Shown here: in pieces, positions 8,742 to 17,540 of the stretch | How positions within the stretch are numbered: the first letter of the stretch is position 1 | Layout: each line of letters starts with the position of its first letter | DNA from: Roseiarcus sp963741405 | GTDB taxonomy: Bacteria; Pseudomonadota; Alphaproteobacteria; Rhizobiales; Beijerinckiaceae | NCBI GenBank assembly: GCA_963741405.1 | Contig: CAVUHX010000039.1 | Span: forward strand, 372,001 to 436,000 | Direction of reading: 5' to 3' | Length of the DNA stretch: 64,000 nt | The notes under the pieces: model-generated | Seen by the model: the letters and a program-made list of their open reading frames with translations, nothing else | Told to the model about the DNA's origin: nothing | The model's database searches: none | Made by a program: the position numbers and the translations under genes

Positions 8742-10592
8742 GTGCGCCTCGAGGCGGAGCGCATCCGCCTCGAGGCGATCCTCGAAGGATCGCGAGACGC
8801 GATCTGGAGCTGGAACACGGACGGGACCATTGTCCGGTGGAACGCTGCCGCCCAAAAACTGCTCGGTTATGCGCCGGAGGAGATCGTGGGGCAGTCGCTG
8901 CTGAAGCTGGTTGCTTCCGATCGCCATGACGTCGCTCGGACCATCATCGAATCCATCAAGAAGGGCGCGTGGTACGAACAACACGAGACTCGGAGAATTC
9001 GGCAGGACGGCAGTCTCGTCGATGTCGAGTTGACGGTGTCCCCCATTGCCGACGCGAGGGGCAGCATCATCGGCGGAAGCACAGTCTGTCGGGAAATCAC
9101 AGACAGGAAGCAGGTTCAGGCGTCGCTCTCCCGGCGCATGGGGGAACTGACGACCCTCTTTCAGTTCACCGAGCGGCTGCACAGCGCCAATTCCCTCGAC
9201 GCCGTCTGTTCGGCCGCCCTCGACGCCATCAGGGATGCGCTGGCCTGCGACCGGGCGTCGGTGCTGCTGTTCGACGGCGCCGGCGTCATGCGGTTCGTGG
9301 CGTGGCGCGGGCTGTCCGAGGCTTACCGGAATGCGGTGGACGGCCATTCGCCGTGGAAGGCGGACGCGAGAAATGTCACGCCGATCGGCGTGAGCGACAT
9401 CGATCTCGCCGACGAACCGGGCTGGCTGAAGGAGACGATCAAGGCCGAGGGAATCCGGGCGCTTGCGTTCACTCCGCTGATCGCCGACGGGCGGCTGATC
9501 GGCAAGTTCATGACCTACTACCCGGAACCGCACGCCTTCTCCCACGACGAGACGAGTTTGGCGTTCACGATTGCGCGCCAGCTCGCTCTCGCAGTCGTCC
9601 ACCAGTCCGCCGCGGAAGACCTCCGCCAGTCCGAGGAGCGCTTCCGCCTGATGTCCGAGCACGCGCCCGTCATGATCTGGATGAGCACCGCGCAGAACCG
9701 GTGCCTGCACCTCAACCGGATGCTGCGGGACTTCTGGGGGGTGGAAGAGGCCGACATTCCGACGTTCGACTGGCGCACCACCATGCACCCGGAGGATGAG
9801 GAGCGGATCGGCCAAAGCATGATGGCCGCGGTGAAGGCGCGCGTTCCGGTGACGGTCAAGGGCCGCTACCTGAGCGCGAAAGGCGGCTATCGCGTGCTGC
9901 AGACCAATGCGCAGGCGCGTTTTTCCGCCAACGGCGAATTCATCGGCATGATCGGGGTCAACGTCGACGTGACGGAGCGAGAGGAGGCGGAGGCCGAGCG
10001 GGAGCTGCTGATCGCCGAGCTCAACCACCGGGTCAAGAACACCCTCTCGGTCGTGCAGAGCATAGCGCATCAGACCTTTCGCGAAACGGAGACGACAAGC
10101 GACGCGCGCAAGGCTTTCGAGGGCCGCCTGGTCGCCCTCGCGCTGGCGCACAATCTCCTGACCCAACTCAGCTGGGAGCACGCGTCGCTCGCGGAGATCG
10201 CCAGGGTGATCCTCAACGTGACCGAGGACGGGTCTGGACGGATTCACCTCTCCGGCCCGACGGTCCTGCTGCCGCCGAAGGAGGCGCTCGCCATCACAAT
10301 GGCGCTGCATGAGCTGTGCACCAACGCGATGAAATACGGCGCGCTGTCCAACGACGCGGGTCAGGTCGACGTCGAATGGAGCCTAGTGGCCGGTCCACGC
10401 CTCAAGCTGGCATGGCGCGAAAGCGGCGGCCCGCGCGTCGCGCCGCCACGACGGCGGGGTTTCGGGTCGCGCCTGCTCGAGCGATCGCTCGCTGCGGATC
10501 TCGACGGCGAGGTGCAGCTTGACTTCGAGCCGTCCGGAATGGTCTGCCGGATCGAAGCTCCGCTCGCCCCGGGCCGGGAGCCGCGCTCGTGA
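8742..10592 (+). CDS. PAS-GAF-PAS sensor histidine kinase, HWE/HisKA_2 type
   Basis: A 616-residue soluble sensor kinase with no transmembrane segment. In order: a short coiled coil, a PAS domain (about residues 12-125), a GAF domain (about 140-290), a second PAS domain (about 300-415), and an HWE/HisKA_2 dimerisation region with the phospho-acceptor histidine in ELNHRVKNTLSVVQ. It ends with an ATPase domain whose N box reads ALHELCTNAMKYGALS. GTG 8742 is the first start in this frame after a stop at 8676. Heptad-like sequence continues upstream of it, and an ATG at 8594 in another frame has a ribosome-binding site, so a small indel near 8680-8697 may hide a longer N terminus. It is translationally coupled to the response regulator. 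Confidence 0.88.
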   Translation: MRLEAERIRLEAILEGSRDAIWSWNTDGTIVRWNAAAQKLLGYAPEEIVGQSLLKLVASDRHDVARTIIESIKKGAWYEQHETRRIRQDGSLVDVELTVSPIADARGSIIGGSTVCREITDRKQVQASLSRRMGELTTLFQFTERLHSANSLDAVCSAALDAIRDALACDRASVLLFDGAGVMRFVAWRGLSEAYRNAVDGHSPWKADARNVTPIGVSDIDLADEPGWLKETIKAEGIRALAFTPLIADGRLIGKFMTYYPEPHAFSHDETSLAFTIARQLALAVVHQSAAEDLRQSEERFRLMSEHAPVMIWMSTAQNRCLHLNRMLRDFWGVEEADIPTFDWRTTMHPEDEERIGQSMMAAVKARVPVTVKGRYLSAKGGYRVLQTNAQARFSANGEFIGMIGVNVDVTEREEAEAERELLIAELNHRVKNTLSVVQSIAHQTFRETETTSDARKAFEGRLVALALAHNLLTQLSWEHASLAEIARVILNVTEDGSGRIHLSGPTVLLPPKEALAITMALHELCTNAMKYGALSNDAGQVDVEWSLVAGPRLKLAWRESGGPRVAPPRRRGFGSRLLERSLAADLDGEVQLDFEPSGMVCRIEAPLAPGREPRS

Positions 10593-10969
10593 GCGCGCTC
10601 GCCGGCAAACGGATTCTCGTTGTCGAAGACGAGGCAATCATCGCCGGCATGATCGAGGATATGCTGAGCGAACTCGGCGCGATTGTCGTCGGCCCTGCCG
10701 GGACGCTGGCGAAGGCGATCGAACTCGCCGGAAACGAGCCGATCGATGCGGCGATGCTCGACGTGAACATTCGATCGGAGAGAGTCGACACCGTGGCCAA
10801 GGCGCTGCGGGGCAGGGGCGTCCCCTTCGTGCTGGCGACAGGCTACGGGGCCGCCGCTGCGGCCGGAATGGGCGGCGCGCCGGTCATCGAGAAGCCGTTC
10901 ACGCGCGACCGGCTCGAAAGCGCGCTGACGCATGCGCTCGCGATGGCCCCACGGTCGCAAACGGCGTGA
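10589..10969 (+). CDS. Single-domain response regulator receiver
   Basis: A 126-residue receiver domain without an output domain. The acidic pocket is VVEDEA, the phospho-accepting aspartate is in AAMLDVNI, the conserved Thr/Ser strand is LATGYG and the lysine is in EKPF. The GTG start overlaps the kinase stop (GTGA), so the two are translationally coupled and form a cognate pair. Receivers of this kind paired with HWE kinases act by protein-protein contact or phosphotransfer. It is convergent with the M24 gene. Confidence 0.92.
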   Translation: MSALAGKRILVVEDEAIIAGMIEDMLSELGAIVVGPAGTLAKAIELAGNEPIDAAMLDVNIRSERVDTVAKALRGRGVPFVLATGYGAAAAAGMGGAPVIEKPFTRDRLESALTHALAMAPRSQTA

Positions 10970-10978
10970 TCTCCGCCA

Positions 10979-12349
10979 TCAGGCTTGGCTCAGCAGGCGA
11001 CGCGGCGCGAGCCAGAACGGCGGCAGGCAGAGCGGCGTCGACGACAGGGGCAGGATCGACTCCCGGATCGTGAGGCCGACGGCGTCGCGCACGAACCTTC
11101 GCCGCGCCTCGATCCGCTCGAACGCCTCCGGATGCCGGTCGCGCAGTTCGGCGCGCAGGACGGCGTCGGCGAAGACGATTCCGTCCTCGCAGTTCAGCGC
11201 CCATCCGCGCCTGAGAGGCGTCGGGATGATGTCGACCTGGAAGGGCATGCCCGAGACGATCGGCTCGGTCGAGCTGGGTCGGACGGGCGAATGGATCCAT
11301 TCGTCGTGTCCGGTCAGGTGCCCGGGATTGAGCGCCGAACGCAGGCCGCCGCGGGCGAGCGCCGTCGTAACGGCGTCGAAAATTGCGCCGCCGGCCATCC
11401 CGATGTCGGCCGTGTCGTACCAGGCGACGAGGCCCTCGAAGTAAGCGGCCGCGATCTTCAGGAACGTCTCGTCATGCTCTGTCGCGAGGCCGGCCCGGGC
11501 GGAAAGGCCGCCCCAGTAGCCGATCCCTGCGGTCACGCCGTCGCCGGCCTTCACGACGCCGCCGCCGGGCGAACGGAGCCCGATCACGTCGCGCCAGGCG
11601 TCGCCCGTGGCGAACATGACATGGGCGGTGAGCGGTTCGCCCGCATAAACCATCGCGCTCGCGGCTTCCAGTTCGGTGACGCCGATCCGGGTCGCCTCGA
11701 TGATCCGCCACAGCGCGGCGGAGGCGCGCGCTGCGCCCCACTCGTGCAGCGCGATCTGGTCGGCGTCGATGACGGCCCTCAGGCCCGTCGCCGGATGCAT
11801 CAGCACGGGTGTTGCGTCGCGCAGCGCTTCCCTCCCGCCGGCAACAGCTGCGAGGAGCGCGACGAACGCGTCCGGAACGAAGTAGCCCGCCGACGCTTCG
11901 CTCCACTCGGACGGCTCGAGATATTTCCAGCCCGCGAGCCCGATCGTCTGCCCAGCCTTCACTCCCGCGTCCTTCACGATCGCGGCGAGCGCGGGCCTCA
12001 GGCTGCGATCCTGTCCCATGAGGCTCATGGTTTGCGCGAGCGCGACGTCGAGGCCGGCAAGACCGGCCTCCGGCGCATATCCGAGCCCCTCGTTGCCGAC
12101 CACAAGGATCCGTCGGTCGCGCGGCCCGAGCATGAGCAGCGCCTCCTCGAACCGCGGATCGTAGCCCGAAAGGAAAGCCACGTTCGCGTTGTGCTCGCGG
12201 TCGGCATAGACCACGAGCCAATCGCATCCGGCGCGCGCGTAGGCTTCGCGGCATCGCTTTTCGTACGACGCCGCCGGAATGACGGGCGGAGCGGAAGGAA
12301 GGCCGAAAGCCGGGATTGCAAAGTCGCGCAGCGTTGCCGGCACAATCAT
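10979..12349 (-). CDS. M24-family (creatinase/prolidase fold) protein with degenerate metal site
   Basis: A 456-residue protein with an N-terminal creatinase-like domain (about residues 25-180) and a C-terminal pita-bread domain (about 190-420). Active M24 metallopeptidases use two Asp, one His and two Glu. Here the usual D-x-G strand reads GDGVTAGIGYWGG, lacking the second Asp. The histidine region is present (NPGHLTGHDEWIHSP). The usual Glu strand reads QVDIIPTP, and the last Glu survives in NCEDGIVF. It is therefore probably not a standard two-metal aminopeptidase; a metal-independent creatinase-like hydrolase is possible. Its start is 49 bases upstream, in transcription order, of nothing on the same strand except the exported protein at 12420-13280. 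Confidence 0.75.
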   Translation of the reverse strand: MIVPATLRDFAIPAFGLPSAPPVIPAASYEKRCREAYARAGCDWLVVYADREHNANVAFLSGYDPRFEEALLMLGPRDRRILVVGNEGLGYAPEAGLAGLDVALAQTMSLMGQDRSLRPALAAIVKDAGVKAGQTIGLAGWKYLEPSEWSEASAGYFVPDAFVALLAAVAGGREALRDATPVLMHPATGLRAVIDADQIALHEWGAARASAALWRIIEATRIGVTELEAASAMVYAGEPLTAHVMFATGDAWRDVIGLRSPGGGVVKAGDGVTAGIGYWGGLSARAGLATEHDETFLKIAAAYFEGLVAWYDTADIGMAGGAIFDAVTTALARGGLRSALNPGHLTGHDEWIHSPVRPSSTEPIVSGMPFQVDIIPTPLRRGWALNCEDGIVFADAVLRAELRDRHPEAFERIEARRRFVRDAVGLTIRESILPLSSTPLCLPPFWLAPRRLLSQA

Positions 12350-12419
12350 CCTCCCGAAGATTCAAGCCGATGACCGCCCGGCCGGCGGAGGGCGACAGGC
12401 GCGACGGCGGTCAGCCTGT

Positions 12420-13280
12420 TCAAGGCACGAGGTTGCTCTGCCCCGGACCGGTCAGGGCGTAGATGTTCTCGACGTCGTCCACCGTGCGGCCGGCCGATCC
12501 TCCCTTCGGCTCCAGGATCAGCTCCTTCGATAGAACCGCCGAGCGGAACTTCCATCCTTGCGGCAGCTTGAGGTCGTCGCCAAGGGAATCGAGCTTGTCG
12601 ATGGTCATTCCCGGGAGATTCTTGTCCGTGTAGGACACCATGATCCATGTTCTTCCCTTGGGGTCGTCGAGAAGGTAGACCTGCGAGCCTTTCTTGAAGC
12701 CCTCGATCGTTGACCTCGCGACAAACGCGGGGCGATAGGCGTCGGAAACGGCTTTCGGGGCGCGCTTGCCGACGATGGGCTGGAGACGGACGACCTTCCC
12801 CTCGGGAGCCTGGCTGTTTCCCATCCAAGCCGCGTCGAGCCCATCGAAATTCCGCACCGCCCCGATCCGGTCGGCCAGCCAGTCGACGGTCCAATGAAGC
12901 GGCGGGCTCGTCGCGACGGCGAGCGCCTGGTACTGCCTGGCGATCTTCTTCGGGTCCAGTCTGTCGACGAGGTCCTTCGGCGCGGAGTCGCGGGTGTCGT
13001 CCCCGCCATTCTGGCCGGTGGTGTTATAGACGCTGACGTAAGGGATCTTCTTGAGTGCGTCCCGGGCGTAGAGATCGATTTCCGCGTAGCGGTACCCGCG
13101 CAGGTTGTCGAACCTTCGCTGCTCGGCGCGGGCGCAATCGTCGGGCAACTGGCTGAAATACTTGCACGCGCCCGAGTCCCAAGCGCGCGCGGGCCGAACC
13201 ATCCAGCCGGTCGACAATCCGAGCCCCAGGGCGAGGCCCCACAACGCGGCAGTGGCAAAGCGGACCCTGACCGACGGCAT
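12420..13280 (-). CDS. Exported protein of unknown function
   Basis: A 286-residue protein I do not recognise. The start at 13280 is set by a GGAGGTGAAT ribosome-binding site and a signal peptide (hydrophobic core ALWGLALGLGLSTG, then RPARAWD). The mature protein begins with two closely spaced cysteines (SGACKYF and DDCARAEQ) that could form a disulfide. It is rich in Tyr, Asp and Lys, has no membrane segment after the signal, and carries no catalytic motif that I can name. A periplasmic location is inferred from the signal alone. It is read in the same direction as the M24 gene. Confidence 0.7.
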   Translation of the reverse strand: MPSVRVRFATAALWGLALGLGLSTGWMVRPARAWDSGACKYFSQLPDDCARAEQRRFDNLRGYRYAEIDLYARDALKKIPYVSVYNTTGQNGGDDTRDSAPKDLVDRLDPKKIARQYQALAVATSPPLHWTVDWLADRIGAVRNFDGLDAAWMGNSQAPEGKVVRLQPIVGKRAPKAVSDAYRPAFVARSTIEGFKKGSQVYLLDDPKGRTWIMVSYTDKNLPGMTIDKLDSLGDDLKLPQGWKFRSAVLSKELILEPKGGSAGRTVDDVENIYALTGPGQSNLVP

Positions 13281-13504
13281 ATTCACCTCCACGGGCCCAG
13301 CGCGAGGTTGTCGCGCATGTCTCCGGCATGGCGATGCTATTTCCGAACGCGCTGATTCCGCAACTCGCGCCTTCCGCAACTTCCGAAACTTCCGAAACAC
13401 CACCCCCGAACCGCGAGCGCCGCGAACGAATTTTCCGTTTCGGCTTGCCGCTGGCGGTGGGACGCCCAATCTGACATATGCGCCGCGAGGCTTCGAGGAC
13501 GAGG

Positions 13505-14215
13505 ATGGACAGGAACAAGGATGGGCCGGTCGTCCGGCGGAATGGCGGCGAGGACATCGCAGCTTTCGTCGAGGCGGCGCGCAACGTGCCCGCGCCGGGG
13601 GCGAGCGGACGCGGGCGGCTGATCTTCGCGCTCGATGCGACGCTGAGCCGGCAGCCGACCTGGGATCTGGCCCAGGCCCTGCAGGCGAAAATGTTCCAGA
13701 CCGCGGCCGGCCTGGGCGGCCTCGAGGTGCAACTCGTCTATTATCGTGGCTTCAACGAGTGCCGCGCGTCGAGTTTCGTCTCCGGCGGGCAGGGACTGGC
13801 CGAGCTGATGAGCCGCATCGGGGTGCGCGGCGGCGAGACGCAGATCCGCAGAGTCCTCGCCCACGCCCGCAACGAGGCGAAGCGGGCGAAGGTGGCGGCG
13901 CTCGTTTTCGTCGGCGACGCAATGGAAGAAAGCCCGGACGAGCTTGCGGGCCTCGCCGGGGAGCTGGCTCTCCTCGGCGTCAAGGCCTTCATGTTCCAGG
14001 AAGGGCAGGACCTCTCGGCGCGCCGGACCTTTTCCGACATTGCTCGCCTGACGGGGGGCGCCTACAGCGCCTTCGACGCAGGCGCCGCGGCGCGGCTCGA
14101 AGCGCTGTTGCGCGCGGCCGCGGCCTACGCCGCAGGCGGCCATGCGGCCCTCGCGCGGGCTGCCGAAGCCGATCCGGCGGCCCGCCTCCTGCTGTCTCAG
14201 ATGCGGGGATCGTGA
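13505..14215 (+). CDS. Von Willebrand factor A-like cytoplasmic protein
   Basis: A 236-residue protein whose core resembles a von Willebrand A fold: strand plus aspartate in LIFALDATLS, a later strand LEVQLVYYRG, and LVFVGDAMEESPDEL. A strict MIDAS DxSxS is not present (DATLS is the nearest form), so metal binding is uncertain. It has no signal peptide. The start at 13505 follows a GAGGACGAGG site; an upstream ATG at 13478 adds nine residues. It is followed by the membrane-anchored J-domain gene on the same strand, and the two probably form one operon. Linked genes of this type occur in other Hyphomicrobiales; function is unknown. Confidence 0.7.
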   Translation: MDRNKDGPVVRRNGGEDIAAFVEAARNVPAPGASGRGRLIFALDATLSRQPTWDLAQALQAKMFQTAAGLGGLEVQLVYYRGFNECRASSFVSGGQGLAELMSRIGVRGGETQIRRVLAHARNEAKRAKVAALVFVGDAMEESPDELAGLAGELALLGVKAFMFQEGQDLSARRTFSDIARLTGGAYSAFDAGAAARLEALLRAAAAYAAGGHAALARAAEADPAARLLLSQMRGS

Positions 14216-14293
14216 AATCGGCGTAGTTTCCTCGCGGCGATACGGCGAATCCGCGGCGGCGCGCCACCGCCGGCATCTTGAAGCGCGACAGCA

Positions 14294-15013
14294 ATGAATT
14301 TCATTATCGGTATGATATTGCTGTTTCTTCTTCTGGGCGCAATCAAGCAGTTCGGGCGCATGGACGCCGCGACTGTGGCGCGGGCGGTCAGACATGGAGG
14401 AGGGGTCCTCGGCTTTGTCGCGGCGGCTCTTCTGCTGCTGCGCGGCCGGGTCGGCCTTGCGGCGGCGCTGGCGGGAATGGCGGCGAGCTTTGCCGGCTGG
14501 CGAACGTTCGGGCCGGCGTGGAACTCGTTCCGCGCGGCGGCGGGCGGTGGGAGCGCAAAGCCGGGACGGGTCACGACCGGGCGCTCGGCGATGTTGGAAA
14601 TGCGCCTCGATCACGACACCGGCCTGATGAGCGGGTCGGTGCTGGCCGGCGCCTATGCGGGGAGGGCGGTCGAGACCCTGTCCCGGCCGGAGCTTCTGAC
14701 TCTGCGCGACGAGTTGTCCCGCGACGATCCCGATGGGGTGAACCTTCTAGAGGCGTATCTCGACCGCCGGTTCGCCGGCTGGCGTGAGGCAGACGAGGAC
14801 AAGGGAGAGCCGCGGCGGCGCAGCGCCGCCGGCTCGATGTCGCGCCGCGAAGCGCTTGAGATTCTCGGCCTGCCGGAAGGCGCGAACGCGGCGGAAATCG
14901 TTCGCGCCCACCGAACCTTGATGAAAGAGTTTCATCCAGATCATGGCGGCTCGACCGCTGCTGCCGCGAGGGTCAATCAGGCCAAGGATGTTCTGATGCA
15001 GCGACAAGGCTAG
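14294..15013 (+). CDS. Membrane-anchored J-domain (DnaJ-like) protein
   Basis: A 239-residue protein with two N-terminal membrane segments (about residues 1-20 and 38-75) and a C-terminal J domain from about residue 180 (SRREALEILGLPEGA). The HPD tripeptide needed to stimulate DnaK ATPase is present in KEFHPDHGGS. The layout resembles TIM14/DjlC-like co-chaperones that recruit DnaK to the inner membrane. It lies 78 bases after the VWA-like gene. The J-domain call is firm; the client is unknown. Confidence 0.88.
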   Translation: MNFIIGMILLFLLLGAIKQFGRMDAATVARAVRHGGGVLGFVAAALLLLRGRVGLAAALAGMAASFAGWRTFGPAWNSFRAAAGGGSAKPGRVTTGRSAMLEMRLDHDTGLMSGSVLAGAYAGRAVETLSRPELLTLRDELSRDDPDGVNLLEAYLDRRFAGWREADEDKGEPRRRSAAGSMSRREALEILGLPEGANAAEIVRAHRTLMKEFHPDHGGSTAAAARVNQAKDVLMQRQG

Positions 15014-15058
15014 GCGCTCCGAAGAAGAAATGGAGGACCGGGGCTTGAGGTTCTTTTG

Positions 15059-16756
15059 TCAGTCCGGCGCGGCGAAGCAGGAGAAACCGTCGCGTTTGAG
15101 GGAGCGGCAGGCCGTTTCCGCCGAACTCGAATCGAGGCCCGCGAAGCGCGCCCGGTAGAACGTGTCCTCGCCCTTGCGCACCTTTTCGGTGACCGGCTTG
15201 GCTGTTGCGAGGATCGAGCGGCTCCGCTGCCGCGCCTTGTCGAGAAGCGCTGTGGCTTTGGCGGCGTCGTCCGTCGCGCCGATCTGGATGATCCAGCCCT
15301 TGCCGTTGCCGGCGTGCTCCGAATCGGCCGGTTTCACCGACGTGCGAGCGGCGATCGTCGTCTCGGCGCCGGATTTTGTCTTTGTCGGCGGGGTGGGCGC
15401 GCCCGTTCCTGCCGACCGGCCCTTTTGGGCTGCATCCGGGCCCTTGACCCAGCCAAGCTGAACCGGCGTTCGCTCCCGCTGCGCTTCAGGGCCCCGACGC
15501 TGATCCGTGGCGAGAGACGCGACGCGGCCCTGGTCGATGTAGCGCGCAGGAACCGGAGCGGGCGCTGCGCGCCGCCGGGCGGCGGGCTCGACGGCGGCGA
15601 CGCGCAGCGTCGAGGCGCCGTCGTCCTCGGCGTTGTCGCCTTCCGCCACGGACGGCGCCGCTGCGCGAACGGAAGGCGCGTGGGCTGGGACGTTCGCCGC
15701 GACGACCGCCGGACGGGTCCGGAGAGGGGCGGCCTCCGGCTCCGCCGGGGCCGCGGCCGGCTTCTCGGCGCCTGACGCGTCGGCCACCATGGTCGCGGTA
15801 TGGACCGTCGAGGCCTCCGCGATGTGGTCGTCGATCAGATTTTCCATGATGCGGTCGCGCGTTCCGGCCGAAGCGCCGCCCATCACCACGGCCACCAGGG
15901 AGCGCCCGTCGCGGTGCACCGAAGTCAGGAGGTTGAAGCCGGACGCGCGGGTGTAACCCGTCTTGATGCCGTCCACTCCGTCGATTCGGCCGAGCAGGTG
16001 GTTGTGATTGCCGATCGTCTGGCCGGCGTATTCGAACTCCCGCGTCGAGAAATATTTGAAATAGCGTGGAAACCGCTCTTCGAGCGACCGCCCGAGGATG
16101 GAAAGGTCGTGCGCGGTCGTCAACTGCTCGTCGTTGGGGAGGCCCGACGCGTTGCGATAGACCGTGTTCGACATCCCGAGCGCATGCGCCTTGCGAGTCA
16201 TCATCTCGGCAAAGGAGGTTTCGTCTCGGCCAATCGCCTCGGCGATTGCGACAGCCACGTCGTTAGCCGAACGGGTCACCACTGCTTTGATGGCGTCATC
16301 GACGCTGATCGTCTCTCCGGGTTTGACGCCGAGCTTGGAAGGCTCCTGCGCTGCCGCGTGCTCCGATATCGGAATGCGGGTCTGGAGCGTCATCGCCCCC
16401 TTTTCGAGCTCCTCGAACAGGAGATAGAGCGTCATGACCTTGGTGACCGAGGCGGGATGACGCAGCCCGTCCTCGGCAACGCCATAGAGTGTCCGCCCGC
16501 TGTTTGCGTCGACCACAATGGCGGAAAACGCCGGCGAGGAGGGAACTGCCGGCCAGCGATGGCGGGAATGGCCCGCATAACGGGCAACGTGCCGAAAGTG
16601 GCGGGCGTGCGCGTAACTGTGGTGGCTGTGGACGTGTCGGTAATGGTGAGCTTCCGCTGGCGCTCCCGCTATGGTGAGGGCGGACGCGGCGATCAGGACC
16701 CCCGCCGCGCGACGAATGAAACGAAAGAGCCGGGAGTCCCCAGTCCGCCACGCCAT
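15059..16756 (-). CDS. D-alanyl-D-alanine carboxypeptidase (S11) with C-terminal SPOR domain
   Basis: A 565-residue exported penicillin-binding protein of the DacA/DacF class that trims the terminal D-Ala of peptidoglycan stem peptides. All three active-site motifs are present: SxxK as SVTK, SxN as SAN (TRSANDVAV) and KTG in DGIKTGYTR. After the catalytic domain come a long Ala/Pro-rich linker and a C-terminal SPOR domain (about residues 490-565), which binds denuded septal glycan. The N terminus has a signal segment (AAGVLIAASALTIAGAPAEA) and then a His/Tyr-rich stretch. The start at 16756 is preferred because it places the signal near residue 1; GTG 16810 is possible. It is divergent from the phasin gene. 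Confidence 0.9.
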   Translation of the reverse strand: MAWRTGDSRLFRFIRRAAGVLIAASALTIAGAPAEAHHYRHVHSHHSYAHARHFRHVARYAGHSRHRWPAVPSSPAFSAIVVDANSGRTLYGVAEDGLRHPASVTKVMTLYLLFEELEKGAMTLQTRIPISEHAAAQEPSKLGVKPGETISVDDAIKAVVTRSANDVAVAIAEAIGRDETSFAEMMTRKAHALGMSNTVYRNASGLPNDEQLTTAHDLSILGRSLEERFPRYFKYFSTREFEYAGQTIGNHNHLLGRIDGVDGIKTGYTRASGFNLLTSVHRDGRSLVAVVMGGASAGTRDRIMENLIDDHIAEASTVHTATMVADASGAEKPAAAPAEPEAAPLRTRPAVVAANVPAHAPSVRAAAPSVAEGDNAEDDGASTLRVAAVEPAARRRAAPAPVPARYIDQGRVASLATDQRRGPEAQRERTPVQLGWVKGPDAAQKGRSAGTGAPTPPTKTKSGAETTIAARTSVKPADSEHAGNGKGWIIQIGATDDAAKATALLDKARQRSRSILATAKPVTEKVRKGEDTFYRARFAGLDSSSAETACRSLKRDGFSCFAAPD

Positions 16757-17000
16757 GAACACGCCCCGCTTTACGCTCGCAACCGCCGGGCAGTTGCGCG
16801 ATACACACACTTGAACGTTATGGCGACGCAGTTACGGTCGGGTTAACATCAACCTCTAACTTCGCCGGGATCGCCGGCAAATGTTTGATCGGATTGGCTC
16901 CGCTCATCGGGATAGGGGTTCTGTATCCTTAATCTAAAAAGTGAAAAATAATTAGGAAGCGCTTGAAAACCTTGCCTTACTTCGCGCAATCGCATGAAAC

Positions 17001-17056
17001 GCACCAAAATGGTGCGTCGCAAAAATTCTTGACAATCATTGTGCACTGCACATAAT
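17001..17056 (+). promoter_or_regulatory. Phasin promoter with two PhaR-like TGC-N3-GCA sites
   Basis: A sigma-70-type promoter: -35 TTGACA at 17029-17034, a 16-bp spacer, and -10 CATAAT at 17051-17056. Two TGC-N3-GCA elements lie at 17013-17021 and 17042-17050; the second sits in the spacer inside the palindrome TGTGCA-C-TGCACA (17040-17052). Their centres are 29 bp apart, close to three helical turns. TGC-N3-GCA is the core of the operator bound by PhaR, the repressor of phasin genes in alphaproteobacteria. A further perfect inverted repeat, GCACCA-AAA-TGGTGC, is at 17001-17015. Repression of phasin by PhaR is inferred. Confidence 0.75.
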
Positions 17057-17122
17057 ATCGTGATCGACACCACGCCTCGTGCGCCGCGAACCGCGGTACG
17101 AGATCAACAAAAGGGGTTGAAT

Positions 17123-17464
17123 ATGGCCACCACTCCGAATCTCGAGGACATTCAGAACTTCTCCAAGCAGCAGATGGAAGCGTTGACCGCAGCCTCGACG
17201 ACCTGGACGAAGGGCATGCAGGAGCTCGCCGCCGAATTGACCGATTATGTCAAGAAAGCATTCACCGCCGGATCCGCGGTGTACGAGAAGATTATCGGCG
17301 CGCGCAGCGTGGAATTGGCGATTCAGATCCAGGGCGAGTACGTGAAACAGGCGTTCGAAGGCTTTGTGGCCCAGGCGAGCAAATTCTCGGAACTCTACGC
17401 CAAAGTGGCGTCCGATGCGATGAAGCCGGTAACCACGGCCTACACGAATCTTCAGGCCAAATAA
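17123..17464 (+). CDS. phaP: Phasin, polyhydroxyalkanoate granule-associated protein
   Basis: A 113-residue helical protein with the phasin layout: an N-terminal helix reading LEDIQNFSKQQMEAL, a central amphipathic helix and a C-terminal KFSELYAKVASDAMKP segment. Phasins coat PHB granules and control their size and number. The start at 17123 follows AAGGGGTTGA; an upstream frame back to 17039 runs into the promoter. It has its own strong promoter and its own intrinsic terminator, so it is a single-gene transcript. This indicates that the organism stores PHB, although the synthase genes are not in the window. Confidence 0.93.
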   Translation: MATTPNLEDIQNFSKQQMEALTAASTTWTKGMQELAAELTDYVKKAFTAGSAVYEKIIGARSVELAIQIQGEYVKQAFEGFVAQASKFSELYAKVASDAMKPVTTAYTNLQAK

Positions 17465-17511
17465 TTCCTGGCTCTGCCGCGCTGTTGCGCGCGGATGAGG
17501 CCGACATCGAT

Positions 17512-17540
17512 CCGGCGCCCAAGGCGCCGGATTTTTTTTC
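17512..17540 (+). terminator. Intrinsic terminator of the phasin gene
   Basis: Perfect 8-bp stem CCGGCGCC (17512-17519) with GGCGCCGG (17523-17530), loop CAA, followed by a run of eight T residues. It lies 48 bases after the phasin stop codon. Confidence 0.93.

Noticed and set aside
8592..10310. Long minus-strand frame of 572 residues opposite the histidine kinase
   Set aside because: It is a shadow in high-GC DNA: its composition is Arg/His/Pro-rich, it has no recognisable domain, and the plus-strand kinase reading has full PAS, GAF and kinase motifs.
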